Counted from the stretch's first letter, positions 6,833-15,720 are shown. The stretch is 43,220 nt of DNA from JAIRVZ01 sp031553415 (GCA_031553415.1 JAVBLO010000049.1:1-43220), one strand, 5' to 3'. Program-made: numbers and translations. The notes: a model not told the origin generated them from the sequence alone.

Positions 6833-7329
6833 TTTTACACCGCATTTTAAGCGGTGATTAATTAAAATATTCTCCGCATCCTAAAATTTTGGTGCAAGGT
6901 GCAAGCATCTATATATTACTGTTTCATTATTTACTCTAATAAATTATTACCTTTGTAAAAAAACGAATAATGGAAACGATAAAGAGAGCCATTGGCTACT
7001 TGCAAAGGAAAAGCTCTTGAACAATCAATATCAAATTTTTATACCTTTGTCCTTGTCGGATGAAACGGAAACGGGCTACGGTGGCGACCGACCCGCGAGG
7101 GATAATCCGACCGACCGAAACGGAATCGGGGGCTGCGACGCCCCCGTTATCCCGAATTCCGTTTTGGGAGAAAATGCCTCCCGAAACGCTTATCATAGAC
7201 TATGACAAAATAGCCCTACTGTCAGATCAAGTCGTAACTATTACAGTTGAATACTAATTTTTAATCCGTCCAACTTTTTGGGGGCACTTCAGACGCCGCC
7301 CCTACGGTTGTTATATTGATGTTATGGAA
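6833..7329. other. Intergenic region with probable mobile-element boundary; hairpins, no convincing gene
   Basis: This stretch separates fic from the housekeeping gdhA gene. It holds a GGTGCAAGGTGCAAG repeat at 6891-6905, a plus-strand TACCTTTG at 6947 followed by a 16-codon frame at 6969-7019 (METIKRAIGYLQRKSS), a second plus-strand TACCTTTG at 7042-7049 with a 65-codon frame at 7060-7257, and a cluster of GC-rich inverted repeats at 7118-7182. The base composition around 7060-7190 is clearly richer in G and C than the flanks. I see no protein family in either frame. The end of the accessory region probably falls here. Confidence 0.5.
7118..7182. repeat. GC-rich inverted repeat cluster
   Basis: An outer 9-base stem (7118-7126 with 7156-7164), an inner 7-base stem CGGGGGC (7127-7133 with 7140-7146) and a separate GGGAG/CTCCC hairpin (7166-7170 with 7178-7182). 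It could be a terminator remnant, an origin-of-transfer-like site or an element end; nothing decides between these. Confidence 0.6.
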
Positions 7330-8664
7330 TTAAATTACTCCCTGTGCCATCATTGCTTTGGCAACTTTCATAAAACCTGCGATATTTGCACCTTTCACAT
7401 AATCAATGTATCCATCAGGTTGTTTGCCATATTTCACACATTGTTCGTGGATGTCAGACATGATGCGTTTCAGCTTTTCGTCAACTTCTTCGCGAGTCCA
7501 ACTCAAACGCATGGAGTTTTGAGTCATTTCCAAACCTGAAGTTGCAACACCACCGGCATTAGCAGCTTTACCCGGGGCGTAAAAGATTTTTGCTTTCTGG
7601 AATATTTCAATAGCTTCCGGAGTGGAAGGCATGTTTGCTCCTTCTGAGACGGCGATACATCCGTTGGCAATCAATTTTTTAGCATCGTCTCCGTTTAATT
7701 CGTTCTGTGTAGCCGAAGGTAATGCAATGTCGGCAACTTCGTTCCAGACACGTCCACCTTCTACATATTTGCAACCATACTTTTCAGCATATTCTTTGAT
7801 ACGTCCGCGTTGGATATTTTTCAAATCCATCACAAAATCCAATTTTTCGCGTGTAATTCCGTCCGGATCATAAATATATCCGTTAGAATCAGACAATGTA
7901 ACAGGAATAGCTCCCAATTCGATTAATTTTTCGCAAGTATATTGAGCCACATTCCCGGAACCGGAAACCAAACATTTTTTGCCTTTAATATCAATGCTTT
8001 TGGTTTTCAACATTTGCAACAAGAAATAAATGTTTCCATAACCGGTAGCTTCAGGACGAATCAAAGAACCACCGAATTCAATACCTTTTCCGGTGAAAGT
8101 TCCTGTGTTTTCGCGGGCTAATTTCTTGTACATTCCGTACATATAAGCAACTTCGCGACCGCCTACGCCGATGTCACCGGCAGGAACATCTGTGTCAGGA
8201 CCGATTACTCTCCATAATTCCAACATGAAAGCCTGGCAGAAGCGCATGATTTCGGCAGTTGATTTGCCTCTTGGGGAAAAATCGGAACCTCCTTTACCGC
8301 CACCCATAGGCAGAGTAGTCAATGAATTTTTGAAAGTTTGTTCGAATGCAAGGAACTTCAAAATAGAAGGATTCACGGAAGAGTGGAAACGCATACCGCC
8401 TTTATATGGGCCAATAGCATTGTTATGTTGTACACGATAACCCATATTGGCCTGAACATTTCCTCTGTCATCTGTCCATGTGATACGGAAAGTGAAAATC
8501 CTGTCGGCAATACACAATCTTTCAATCAGGTTTGCTTTTTCAAATTCGGGATGTTGGTTATAAACTTCTTCAATTGATTCTAATACCTCCGAAACTGCCT
8601 GAAGATATTCCGGTTCGTTGGGAAATCTTCTCTTCAAATCATTTAATACTTCTTGTACTTTCAT
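7330..8664 (-). CDS. gdhA: NADP-dependent glutamate dehydrogenase
   Basis: At 444 residues this is a full-length hexameric bacterial GDH. It shows the substrate-binding block GYRVQHNNAIGPYKGGMRFH, the catalytic PMGGGKGGSDFSPRGKS region with its lysines, the DVPAGDIGVGGREVAYMYG segment, and the Rossmann domain around KKCLVSGSGNVAQYTCEKL. The C-terminus PDGYIDYVKGANIAGFMKVA is typical. It aminates 2-oxoglutarate to glutamate, the main ammonium assimilation route in Bacteroidales, in the cytoplasm. The gene stands alone; a minus-strand TACTTTTG box (8713-8706) lies about 45 bases upstream. It marks the return to core chromosome after the accessory region. Confidence 0.97.
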   Translation of the reverse strand: MKVQEVLNDLKRRFPNEPEYLQAVSEVLESIEEVYNQHPEFEKANLIERLCIADRIFTFRITWTDDRGNVQANMGYRVQHNNAIGPYKGGMRFHSSVNPSILKFLAFEQTFKNSLTTLPMGGGKGGSDFSPRGKSTAEIMRFCQAFMLELWRVIGPDTDVPAGDIGVGGREVAYMYGMYKKLARENTGTFTGKGIEFGGSLIRPEATGYGNIYFLLQMLKTKSIDIKGKKCLVSGSGNVAQYTCEKLIELGAIPVTLSDSNGYIYDPDGITREKLDFVMDLKNIQRGRIKEYAEKYGCKYVEGGRVWNEVADIALPSATQNELNGDDAKKLIANGCIAVSEGANMPSTPEAIEIFQKAKIFYAPGKAANAGGVATSGLEMTQNSMRLSWTREEVDEKLKRIMSDIHEQCVKYGKQPDGYIDYVKGANIAGFMKVAKAMMAQGVI

Positions 8665-8705
8665 TTTGAAAAACCATTAATTTGTAAAACTTTTTATACT
8701 GGCCA

Positions 8706-8713
8706 CAAAAGTA
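8706..8713 (-). promoter_or_regulatory. Predicted -7 box of gdhA
   Basis: TACTTTTG on the minus strand, 42 bases upstream of the gdhA start. The -33 element is not clear. Confidence 0.45.
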
Positions 8714-8913
8714 ATGTTTTTATTTGAAATATAATCAAAAATGAAATTTATTTTTGAATAAAAGTGCTAAAATGATATTATTTGAATTGAAAATGGCTCA
8801 TTTTAGTAGGATTAATTGTAAAAATCAATCGTATTGTTTGTTTGGTAAAGAATTGTTTTACACCCCCTTCAGGAGGCCTCTCTGATGCCACTATATTGGC
8901 ACCCCTCACGCTA

Positions 8914-8975
8914 CTAAGGAGGCGACGGCTTCGCCTCTAAGGAAGCGACGCCCTCGCCTCTAAGGAAGCGAGACC
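8914..8975. repeat. Tandem 23-base repeat, about 2.7 copies
   Basis: Units start at 8914, 8937 and 8960; each begins CTAAGGARGCGA and the first two end TCGCCT. Each full unit can form a small hairpin (AGGCGA with TCGCCT in the first). Two further copies of ACCTCCTTGAAGT follow at about 8979 and 9002. The rest of 8714-9149 holds no gene. The repeats look like decayed non-coding sequence. Confidence 0.75.
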
Positions 8976-9060
8976 GTAACCTCCTTGAAGTTGACCCATC
9001 ACCTCCTTGAAGTGAAGCCAACACTTCTTCATTAATATTTTTCGTTACTTAGTAAGTTAA

Positions 9061-9083
9061 CCCGGCACCTTGTACCTTGTACC
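9061..9083. repeat. GGTACAAGGTGC-type dispersed repeat copy
   Basis: Read on the minus strand the sequence is GGTACAAGGTACAAGGTGC plus CGGG. A 19-base part matches a stretch inside queA (42015-42033) at 18 of 19 positions. Confidence 0.7.
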
Positions 9084-9149
9084 AAAAAAACATCCAATTT
9101 GAACCTGATTTGGAACTGTTAAAAAATTAGCGGTATGAAAAATTTGAAT

Positions 9150-9157
9150 TATCTTTG
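9150..9157 (+). promoter_or_regulatory. Predicted -7 box for the gene at 9186
   Basis: TATCTTTG, followed 28 bases later by the ATG. No clear TTTG at the usual distance upstream. Confidence 0.5.
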
Positions 9158-9185
9158 TGCGTTTTAAATCTAAACACATTCCCTG

Positions 9186-10313
9186 ATGGCTGTAAAAATT
9201 ATTGAAGCGAATACTCCTGAACGTCTCAAAGAATTTGTATATTTCAATATCGAATTATACAAAGGTTGTCCCTATCATGTTCCCGGATTGATTTCAGATG
9301 AAATAATGACCTTGAGCAAGGATAAGAATCCCGCATTTGAATTTTGTGAAGCGAAATATTTTATGGCATATAAAGATGGCGTACTTGCCGGACGGATTGC
9401 CGGAATTATTAATCACAAGGCTAATAAAATATGGAATCATGACAGTGTCCGTTTCAGTTTTGTCGATTTTATTGATGATTATGACGTTTCAGCCGCATTA
9501 TTCAAAGCAGTTGAAAACTGGGCGAAAGGAAAGGGAATGAAGATTATGCAAGGCCCTCTCGGATTTACCGACTTAGACCATGAAGGCTTATTAGTTTATG
9601 GTTTTGATGAAATCGGAACAATGGCCACAAGTTACAGCTATCCTTACTATGTGAAACACTTTGAAAAACTTGGACTAACAAAAGAGCAGGATTGGAATGA
9701 ATTCAGAATAACAATACCCAAGGAAGTTCCGGAGAAATTCCAACGTATTGCGGATATTGTAGCTGAAAAATACAGGCTTAAAGTCAAAAAATTCAAGAAA
9801 ACAAGAGACATTTGGCCGTATGCCGTCAAAATTTTTGAACTTTGGAATGAAGCGTATAAACCGCTTTATGAATATTCCGAATTATCTCCCAGGCAAATCG
9901 AATATTATATAAAGATGTATATTCCGATGCTTCGCCTGGATTTGGTTACTTTGATTGTAAAAGAAGATGATACGGTTGTCGGGTTAGCGATTGCTTTGCC
10001 AAGCCTGTCTAAAGCATTACAAAAGGCCGGAGGAAAACTTTTTCCTACAGGATGGGTGTATCTTTTGAGGGCTATGTATGGAAAAAGCAATAAAGTTGTG
10101 GATTTATATACCATTGGCGTGGCCCCCGAATATCAAAGCAAAGGTGTTAATGCAATGATTTTTGCTGATTTTATTCCAATTTGTAATAAACACGGGTATA
10201 TTTATGCGGAAAGTAATCCTGAATTGGAATTAAACATCAAAGTGCAATCCCAATGGGAGTCATTCGAAACACAGCATCATAAAACAAGAAGAGCATTTAT
10301 AAAACATTTGTGA
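9186..10313 (+). CDS. GNAT-fold protein of 375 residues, Bacteroidetes conserved
   Basis: The protein has a C-terminal acetyltransferase-like core: LVTLIVKEDDTVVGLAIALP (strands 3-4) followed by VVDLYTIGVAPEYQSKGVNAMIFAD, where the Q-x-x-G turn corresponds to the acetyl-CoA binding motif A. The N-terminal half (AKYFMAYKDGVLAGRIAGIIN) resembles a second, degenerate GNAT unit. Homologues of this length are widespread in Bacteroidetes, usually annotated only as GNAT-family or hypothetical. The substrate is unknown. It is followed after 28 bases by parE on the same strand, so the two are likely co-transcribed, though a functional link is not evident. No signal peptide is present. Confidence 0.75.
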   Translation: MAVKIIEANTPERLKEFVYFNIELYKGCPYHVPGLISDEIMTLSKDKNPAFEFCEAKYFMAYKDGVLAGRIAGIINHKANKIWNHDSVRFSFVDFIDDYDVSAALFKAVENWAKGKGMKIMQGPLGFTDLDHEGLLVYGFDEIGTMATSYSYPYYVKHFEKLGLTKEQDWNEFRITIPKEVPEKFQRIADIVAEKYRLKVKKFKKTRDIWPYAVKIFELWNEAYKPLYEYSELSPRQIEYYIKMYIPMLRLDLVTLIVKEDDTVVGLAIALPSLSKALQKAGGKLFPTGWVYLLRAMYGKSNKVVDLYTIGVAPEYQSKGVNAMIFADFIPICNKHGYIYAESNPELELNIKVQSQWESFETQHHKTRRAFIKHL

Positions 10314-10341
10314 GCCACATCTCACGTTTCATAATATATTC

Positions 10342-12207
10342 ATGGAAGAAAACAACAACCTGCAACAACCTGCTGATCAGGTAGAATATGGTGACGATAA
10401 TATCAAAACCCTCGAATGGTGGGAGCATATTCGTCGCCGTCCGGGAATGTATATCGGAAAATTAGGCGACGGAACTTATGCTGATGACGGAATTTATGTG
10501 CTTTTGAAAGAAGTGCTTGATAACGCCATGGATGAATACATGATGGGATATGGGAAAACTATCGGCATTACCATAGAAGAAGGTGTTGTTACTATCCGTG
10601 ATTATGGCCGTGGCATTCCACTCGGGAAAGTGCTCGATGCTTCTTCTAAAATGAATACCGGAGGAAAATATGATTCCAAGGCATTCAAGAAATCTGTTGG
10701 TTTGAATGGCGTTGGTATCAAGGCCGTGAATGCGCTGTCTTCTTACATGTTGGTGCAAAGCTACCGCGATGGTGAAACCAAAGCAGTGGAATATAGCCGT
10801 GCACAAGTGGTGGAAAATCCTCCGGTATCGTCAACAAAGGAACACAACGGAACTTTGGTTAATTTTATCCCTGATGAAGAAATTTTTAAGGATTATCAAT
10901 TCAAAGATGAATATGTTGAAGCTCTGCTTAAAAACTATGTTTTCCTGAATTCGGGGTTGACAATCGAATACAACGGAAAGAAGTTTTATTCTAAGAATGG
11001 TTTGGTCGATTTACTGAATGAGTATATGACTTCCGAACCGCTATATCCGATTATCCATTTGCAAGGAGAAGACATCGAAGTGGTGCTGACACATGCGAAT
11101 CAATATAGTGAAGAGTATTATTCTTTTGTAAATGGGCAACATACCACGCAGGGAGGAACTCATTTATCTGCTTTCCGCGAATCTACAGCTAAAGTTATCA
11201 AGGAATATTTCAACAAAAATTTTGAGTTTGCCGACATACGTAACGGGTTTATTGCTGCTATCAGTGTAAAAGTTGAAGAACCTGTCTTTGAATCTCAAAC
11301 AAAAACAAAATTAGGTTCTAAAGATATGGGTCCCAATGGGCCTTCTGTAGCCAAATTTATTGGCGATTTCATCAAAAAAGAATTGGATAATTACCTGCAT
11401 AAGCATGCTGACGTAGCCGATGTTATGCTTAAAAAGATATTAGAGTCGGAAAAAGAAAGGAAAGCCATAGCAGGAGTTACCAAATTAGCGCGTGAGCGGG
11501 CGAAGAAAGCCAATTTGCACAATAAGAAATTAAGAGATTGCCGTTTGCATTACAACGACACAAAAGGAAACGATTTGGAAGAAACCTGCGTTTTCATCAC
11601 GGAAGGTGATTCTGCAAGCGGTTCCATCACTCAGAGCCGTGACCCGAATTTTCAGGCGGTATTCAGTTTGAGGGGTAAGCCATTGAACTGTTTTGGATTG
11701 ACAAAAAAAGTTGTTTACGAAAATGAAGAATTCAACCTGCTTCAGGCTGCTTTGAATATTGAAGATGGATTGGAAGGTTTGCGTTATAACAAGGTGATTA
11801 TAGCTACTGATGCTGATGTTGATGGAATGCACATCCGGTTATTGATTATCACTTTCTTCCTGCAGTTTTTTCCAGACCTGATTAAGAATAATCACGTATT
11901 TATTTTGCAGACACCTTTGTTCCGTGTCCGCAATAAAAAAGAAACAATCTACTGTTATTCGGAAGAAGAGCGGATTGCCGCCATTGAAAAATTGAAACCC
12001 AACCCGGAAATCACACGATTCAAAGGTTTAGGCGAAATCTCGCCTTCAGAATTCAAAAATTTTATCGGAAAGGATTTACGCTTGGATCCTGTTACAATGA
12101 AAAAACAGGATGCCGTAAAAGAAATGCTCGAATTCTACATGGGCAAGAATACGATGGAACGGCAAAATTTTATTATAGACAATTTAGTTGTAGAGGAAGA
12201 TATTTAA
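10342..12207 (+). CDS. parE: DNA topoisomerase IV subunit B
   Basis: The 621-residue protein is a type IIA topoisomerase ATPase subunit. Visible are the GHKL parts (EVLDNAMDEYMMGYG, VTIRDYGRGIP, KSVGLNGVGIKAVNALS), the transducer region around QGGTHLSAFRE, and the TOPRIM domain with EGDSASGS and ATDADVDGMHIRLL, then RFKGLGEISPSEF near the C-terminus. With ParC it relaxes and decatenates daughter chromosomes. The length and the short C-terminal segment after TOPRIM favour ParE over GyrB, which usually has an insert of extra residues in other phyla. parC is not the next gene: the neighbour is a convergent thiE-like gene, with a long palindrome directly after the stop codon. Confidence 0.93.
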   Translation: MEENNNLQQPADQVEYGDDNIKTLEWWEHIRRRPGMYIGKLGDGTYADDGIYVLLKEVLDNAMDEYMMGYGKTIGITIEEGVVTIRDYGRGIPLGKVLDASSKMNTGGKYDSKAFKKSVGLNGVGIKAVNALSSYMLVQSYRDGETKAVEYSRAQVVENPPVSSTKEHNGTLVNFIPDEEIFKDYQFKDEYVEALLKNYVFLNSGLTIEYNGKKFYSKNGLVDLLNEYMTSEPLYPIIHLQGEDIEVVLTHANQYSEEYYSFVNGQHTTQGGTHLSAFRESTAKVIKEYFNKNFEFADIRNGFIAAISVKVEEPVFESQTKTKLGSKDMGPNGPSVAKFIGDFIKKELDNYLHKHADVADVMLKKILESEKERKAIAGVTKLARERAKKANLHNKKLRDCRLHYNDTKGNDLEETCVFITEGDSASGSITQSRDPNFQAVFSLRGKPLNCFGLTKKVVYENEEFNLLQAALNIEDGLEGLRYNKVIIATDADVDGMHIRLLIITFFLQFFPDLIKNNHVFILQTPLFRVRNKKETIYCYSEEERIAAIEKLKPNPEITRFKGLGEISPSEFKNFIGKDLRLDPVTMKKQDAVKEMLEFYMGKNTMERQNFIIDNLVVEEDI

Positions 12208-12303
12208 TTAATGAAGAATTGAGAATGAAGAATGAAGAATGGGCTTACGCCAATTATAATGTGCAAGCCCATTCTTCATTCTTCATTCTCAATTCTTCAT
12301 TAA
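12208..12303. repeat. Perfect 39-base inverted repeat between convergent genes
   Basis: Arms 12208-12246 and 12265-12303 are exact reverse complements, with an 18-base spacer. Each arm is built of AATGAAGA units. It starts directly after the parE stop codon, and its right arm covers the last codons and the TGA stop of the thiE-like gene. It may act as a bidirectional terminator, although no T-run is evident. A similar element lies at 30392-30474. Confidence 0.95.
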
Positions 12304-12891
12304 TCCGATAAGTTTGTCAAATCTTTCAAGTAAAGCTTGTTTGTTATTGTCTGTCGGATAGTTTTTCCAGAGGCTTCCTAATACTGCAACATTCTCAAAA
12401 CCAATTGATTTTGCTATGGGGATAGTTTCTTCGCTGATTCCACCCATCGCAATGACTTTTTCGTTGATTATGTTTTTTCCTTTAGCTTCCCTCAAGGCGG
12501 TTTCCCCGAAAGTTGGCTTGATTTCTTTTGAAATACTTTCAAAAACAGGTCCGAAAAAGATATGGTGGAAATTTTGATACTTCATAATGTCGTCAATCCG
12601 GCTACAAGGCACACTTTTAGAGAAAATTTTATCCAATGTAGGCGCCTTAGGATTTTTTTTACTTAAAAGTATTCCATTTAAATTGAAATGCTTTAGTAAA
12701 CCGAAACGTTCATGAATAATGATTCTGCTATGGTATTTTTGAGGTATTTCATTGATTAACTGGATGATATCCCTTTCTATATTCTGAGGCTTATGTATGA
12801 TAATATACTCAACTCCTTTTTCAAAAAAATGACATAAAATACCGGCTTCCTCGGGAAAAATGTAATCCAAACTGATAATGCTCAATTTCAT
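12289..12891 (-). CDS. Thiamine-phosphate-synthase-like (ThiE/TenI fold) protein
   Basis: The 200-residue protein has the TMP/TenI TIM-barrel landmarks GVEYIIIHKPQN near the N-terminus, FHHIFFGPVFESISKEI in the middle (canonical ThiE: GPvfxTxTK) and VIAMGGISEETIPIAKSIGFENVAVLGSLW at the end, the phosphate-binding strands. Canonical ThiE motifs are altered: the ND after the third strand is HERF, and the DGVHLGQxDL segment reads NGILLSKKNPK. It may be a TenI-like or degenerate second ThiE rather than an active thiamine-phosphate synthase. The last four codons and stop lie within the 39-base inverted repeat. It is a lone gene, with no thiamine cluster in the window. Confidence 0.75.
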   Translation of the reverse strand: MKLSIISLDYIFPEEAGILCHFFEKGVEYIIIHKPQNIERDIIQLINEIPQKYHSRIIIHERFGLLKHFNLNGILLSKKNPKAPTLDKIFSKSVPCSRIDDIMKYQNFHHIFFGPVFESISKEIKPTFGETALREAKGKNIINEKVIAMGGISEETIPIAKSIGFENVAVLGSLWKNYPTDNNKQALLERFDKLIGLMKN

Positions 12892-13055
12892 AACAGGTAA
12901 ATAAAAAAGCGAAGTATGTGTATCTTTATTAAAAACTTCACAAATATAGTTAATATTATGATTTAATAAAATATTTTAAGCGAATAAAGTCGAATTTCAA
13001 ATTTTGACCCCCTTAAATGATGATATCGTTATCAAAAAATACCATTTTTATGCTA

Positions 13056-13086
13056 TTGATGAATTTTTCTAACAGTTATATCTTTG
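13056..13086 (+). promoter_or_regulatory. Promoter of the TonB-dependent receptor gene
   Basis: TTG (13056-13058), a 20-base spacer, then TATCTTTG (13079-13086). It leaves a leader of about 90 bases. I found no riboswitch-like fold in 12892-13178. Confidence 0.65.
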
Positions 13087-13178
13087 CGCTTTTAAAAATA
13101 GCGGGCTTTAACTGTTCCGTGTTATTTATTTAATCGTTTCATAACAAATGTAAAATATTTTTACAGCCAAATTAATTA

Positions 13179-15587
13179 ATGAACAAAATGAATCGCAAGT
13201 CGAAAACTATCATTTATCTATTAAACATTTTTCCATTATTTTGTTTTATGCTATCCTGTCCAATCATAAAAGCGGAGGAGAAACATTCTGATACACATAC
13301 TCGTGTTACGGGAAAAGTCCTGGATGATAAAGGAGAATCTCTTTCATACATGAATGTGGCAGTAAAAAATACAACCATAGGAGTTGCTACTGATTCTAAA
13401 GGTAATTATAGCCTGAAAAATCTGCCTGAAGGTACTTTTACGGTTATTGTGCAAGGACTTGGTTACAAACCGGCCGAAAAAACTGTTACTTTAAATATGG
13501 GGAAAACTGTTGAGCTGGATTTCAAACTGGAATCTGATGTACTGTCTTTGGATGAAGTTGTGGTTTCCGCCAATCGTCATACACAGAAACGAACAGAAAC
13601 GCCTGTTATCGTTAATACAATCAGTGCAAAATTACTTAATGCCACACAGTCGGCAGTGCTGGGTGAAGGATTGAACTATTGTACAGGCTTGCGTTATGAA
13701 AACGATTGCCAGAATTGCGGTTTTTCTCAGGTGCGCATGAATGGTATGGAAGGACCCTATTCTCAGATATTGATTAACAGCCGTCCGGTGTTTAGTGGTT
13801 TGGCCGGCGTTTACGGATTGGAACTGATTCCCGCCAATATGTTGGAAAAAGTTGAAGTTGTAAGAGGAGGAGGTTCTGTATTGTATGGTTCCAATGCTAT
13901 CGCCGGAACTGTTAACCTGATTTTGAAGGATCCGAAAACAAATTCTTTTGAGGCAGGAGCTTATATGAATGCCATTGGGGTAGGGGTGAAAGGCTCAAAC
14001 GGACCGGTACCTGATTATGCTGTGAATTTCAATACATCTTTGGTAACAGATGATTATAAAACCGGAATGGCTCTCTATGGAAATGTGCGTAGCAGGGAAA
14101 TGTTCGATGCCAATGATGATGGATTTTCGGAAATTGCGCCTATGACCAATACCGTAATCGGAGGGCGGATTTACCAGAGAGTCGGCAACCGCGGAAAACT
14201 TTCTTTAGATTATTTCCATGTTTCGGAAAAAAGGGATGGTGGAAACAAACAGGATTATCCTTTACATGAACGGGATGTCGCCGAGGCTGTTGCGCATAAT
14301 ATGAACAGCGCCGCCCTGACTTACGAGCAATACCTGAGGGAAAGTGACATGCTTTCCGTATATGCTTCGGGAACTTACCTTAACCGTGATTCTTATTATG
14401 GAGCCAATTATTCTTTGAGCGACTATGGAAATACAAAGGACAAAACTTATAATGTGGGTGCACAATATAAAGCCGATTTCGGGAATGATATTTCATTGAT
14501 AGGAGGGGTTGAAAATACAGGTTCATTTTTGATAGATAAAAAATTAGGCTATCCGGATTATGATAATGCAACCATTGTTGATAACCAGATTGTGGAAGTG
14601 CCTCATGTTCCTAACCGGACAGTTTCAGATCAATCCCTGATGACTACAGGCGCTTTTGCCCAATATGAAATGAAAATCAATCATTTAAAGTTTCTGTTAG
14701 GCGCCCGTGTTGAACATTATGCCGTGGATGATGCAATGAATAACAGCGATAAATCAGGAACGGTATTTGTTCCCCGCGCCAGTTTGATGTACGATATAAC
14801 TCATTATTTACAAGCCCGTTTGAGTTACTCGACCGGATACCGCGCCCCACAGATATTTGACGAAGATTTGCACATTGAAACATCAGGAGCGCGCCAGGTA
14901 ATTAATGAAAACGATCCGGACCTGAAGCAGGAAAACAGTTCCAGTTATATGCTGTCGTTGGATTTCAATGAAGAATTGGGCAGTGTCAAAACCAATTTCC
15001 TCGTTGAAGGTTTTTACACCCGTTTGCACAATCCATTCCGGAACGAAATCGGTACACCTGATGAAAATGGGGTTGTAATCTATACCCGTGTAAATGCGAA
15101 TGCTGCCACTGTTTCCGGAGTCAATATGGAATTGAAATTGTTTCCATCCGACAATCTGTCTGTAAATGCCGGATTTACAGTGCAATCGAGCAAATACAAA
15201 GATCCGGATGAAAACTTTGGTAAAAAAGAGTTTTTCAGGACGCCCGATAACTATGGTTTCCTTGCCATGGATTGGAAGTTTTTGCGCAATATGGGAACTT
15301 CCCTTGCCGGAAATTATACCGGTAAAATGTTGGTACCTTACTTTGGAACTGAAAATCCGGATGGCGAATTACGTACATCTTCCCGATTTTTTGATATGGG
15401 ATTGAAATTGTACTACGACCTGAAATTAACGGAAAATGTCAAAATACAATGGTATGCCGGAATGAAAAATATTTTTAATTCCTACCAAAGTGATTTTGAC
15501 AAAGGTGTTGACCGTGACCCCTCTTATATTTATGGACCAACTCAGCCTCGCACTTTGTATGTCGGTTTCACAATCGGAAATATTTAA
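13179..15587 (+). CDS. TonB-dependent outer-membrane receptor with carboxypeptidase-regulatory-like domain
   Basis: The 802-residue protein has an N-terminal signal peptide (hydrophobic residues about 10-30), a carboxypeptidase-regulatory-like beta-sandwich (about 42-117: VTGKVLDDKGESLSYMNVAV, GVATDSKGNYSLKNLP), a TonB-box-like segment (SLDEVVVSAN) and a plug domain (about 140-250) containing GLELIPANMLEKVEVVRGGG and YGSNAIAGTVNLILK. A 22-stranded barrel follows and the protein ends in LYVGFTIGNI. The plug has a Cys cluster, C168, C177 and C180 (DCQNCGF), as in BtuB/heme-type Bacteroidetes receptors. It imports a ligand across the outer membrane using TonB energy; the ligand is not known. It stands alone with no SusD partner, which argues against polysaccharide uptake. 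A second ATG four codons on is possible. Confidence 0.93.
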   Translation: MNKMNRKSKTIIYLLNIFPLFCFMLSCPIIKAEEKHSDTHTRVTGKVLDDKGESLSYMNVAVKNTTIGVATDSKGNYSLKNLPEGTFTVIVQGLGYKPAEKTVTLNMGKTVELDFKLESDVLSLDEVVVSANRHTQKRTETPVIVNTISAKLLNATQSAVLGEGLNYCTGLRYENDCQNCGFSQVRMNGMEGPYSQILINSRPVFSGLAGVYGLELIPANMLEKVEVVRGGGSVLYGSNAIAGTVNLILKDPKTNSFEAGAYMNAIGVGVKGSNGPVPDYAVNFNTSLVTDDYKTGMALYGNVRSREMFDANDDGFSEIAPMTNTVIGGRIYQRVGNRGKLSLDYFHVSEKRDGGNKQDYPLHERDVAEAVAHNMNSAALTYEQYLRESDMLSVYASGTYLNRDSYYGANYSLSDYGNTKDKTYNVGAQYKADFGNDISLIGGVENTGSFLIDKKLGYPDYDNATIVDNQIVEVPHVPNRTVSDQSLMTTGAFAQYEMKINHLKFLLGARVEHYAVDDAMNNSDKSGTVFVPRASLMYDITHYLQARLSYSTGYRAPQIFDEDLHIETSGARQVINENDPDLKQENSSSYMLSLDFNEELGSVKTNFLVEGFYTRLHNPFRNEIGTPDENGVVIYTRVNANAATVSGVNMELKLFPSDNLSVNAGFTVQSSKYKDPDENFGKKEFFRTPDNYGFLAMDWKFLRNMGTSLAGNYTGKMLVPYFGTENPDGELRTSSRFFDMGLKLYYDLKLTENVKIQWYAGMKNIFNSYQSDFDKGVDRDPSYIYGPTQPRTLYVGFTIGNI

Positions 15588-15648
15588 GTTTACTCCTCAC
15601 TTCTTAAAAAAAATCCACAAAGATTTCTTCTTTTATGCGATTTTATTG

Positions 15649-15656
15649 TATCTTTG
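15649..15656 (+). promoter_or_regulatory. Predicted -7 box of rpsA
   Basis: TATCTTTG, 64 bases upstream of the rpsA start, in an AT-rich leader. Confidence 0.55.
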
Positions 15657-15720
15657 CAGCCATTTTATTTTTTGACAACATAAAGTCTAACTTATTAATT
15701 AACAACATTTATTATTAACA

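Noticed and set aside
8850..9060. CRISPR array
   Set aside because: The 23-base repeats are directly adjacent without spacers, and no cas gene is near.
12247..12264. Spacer of the 39-base palindrome as an invertible promoter
   Set aside because: The spacer is only 18 bases and holds no promoter; inversion would change nothing useful.
12892..13178. Cobalamin or heme riboswitch ahead of the TonB receptor
   Set aside because: No B12-box-like segment or conserved fold could be found in the leader.
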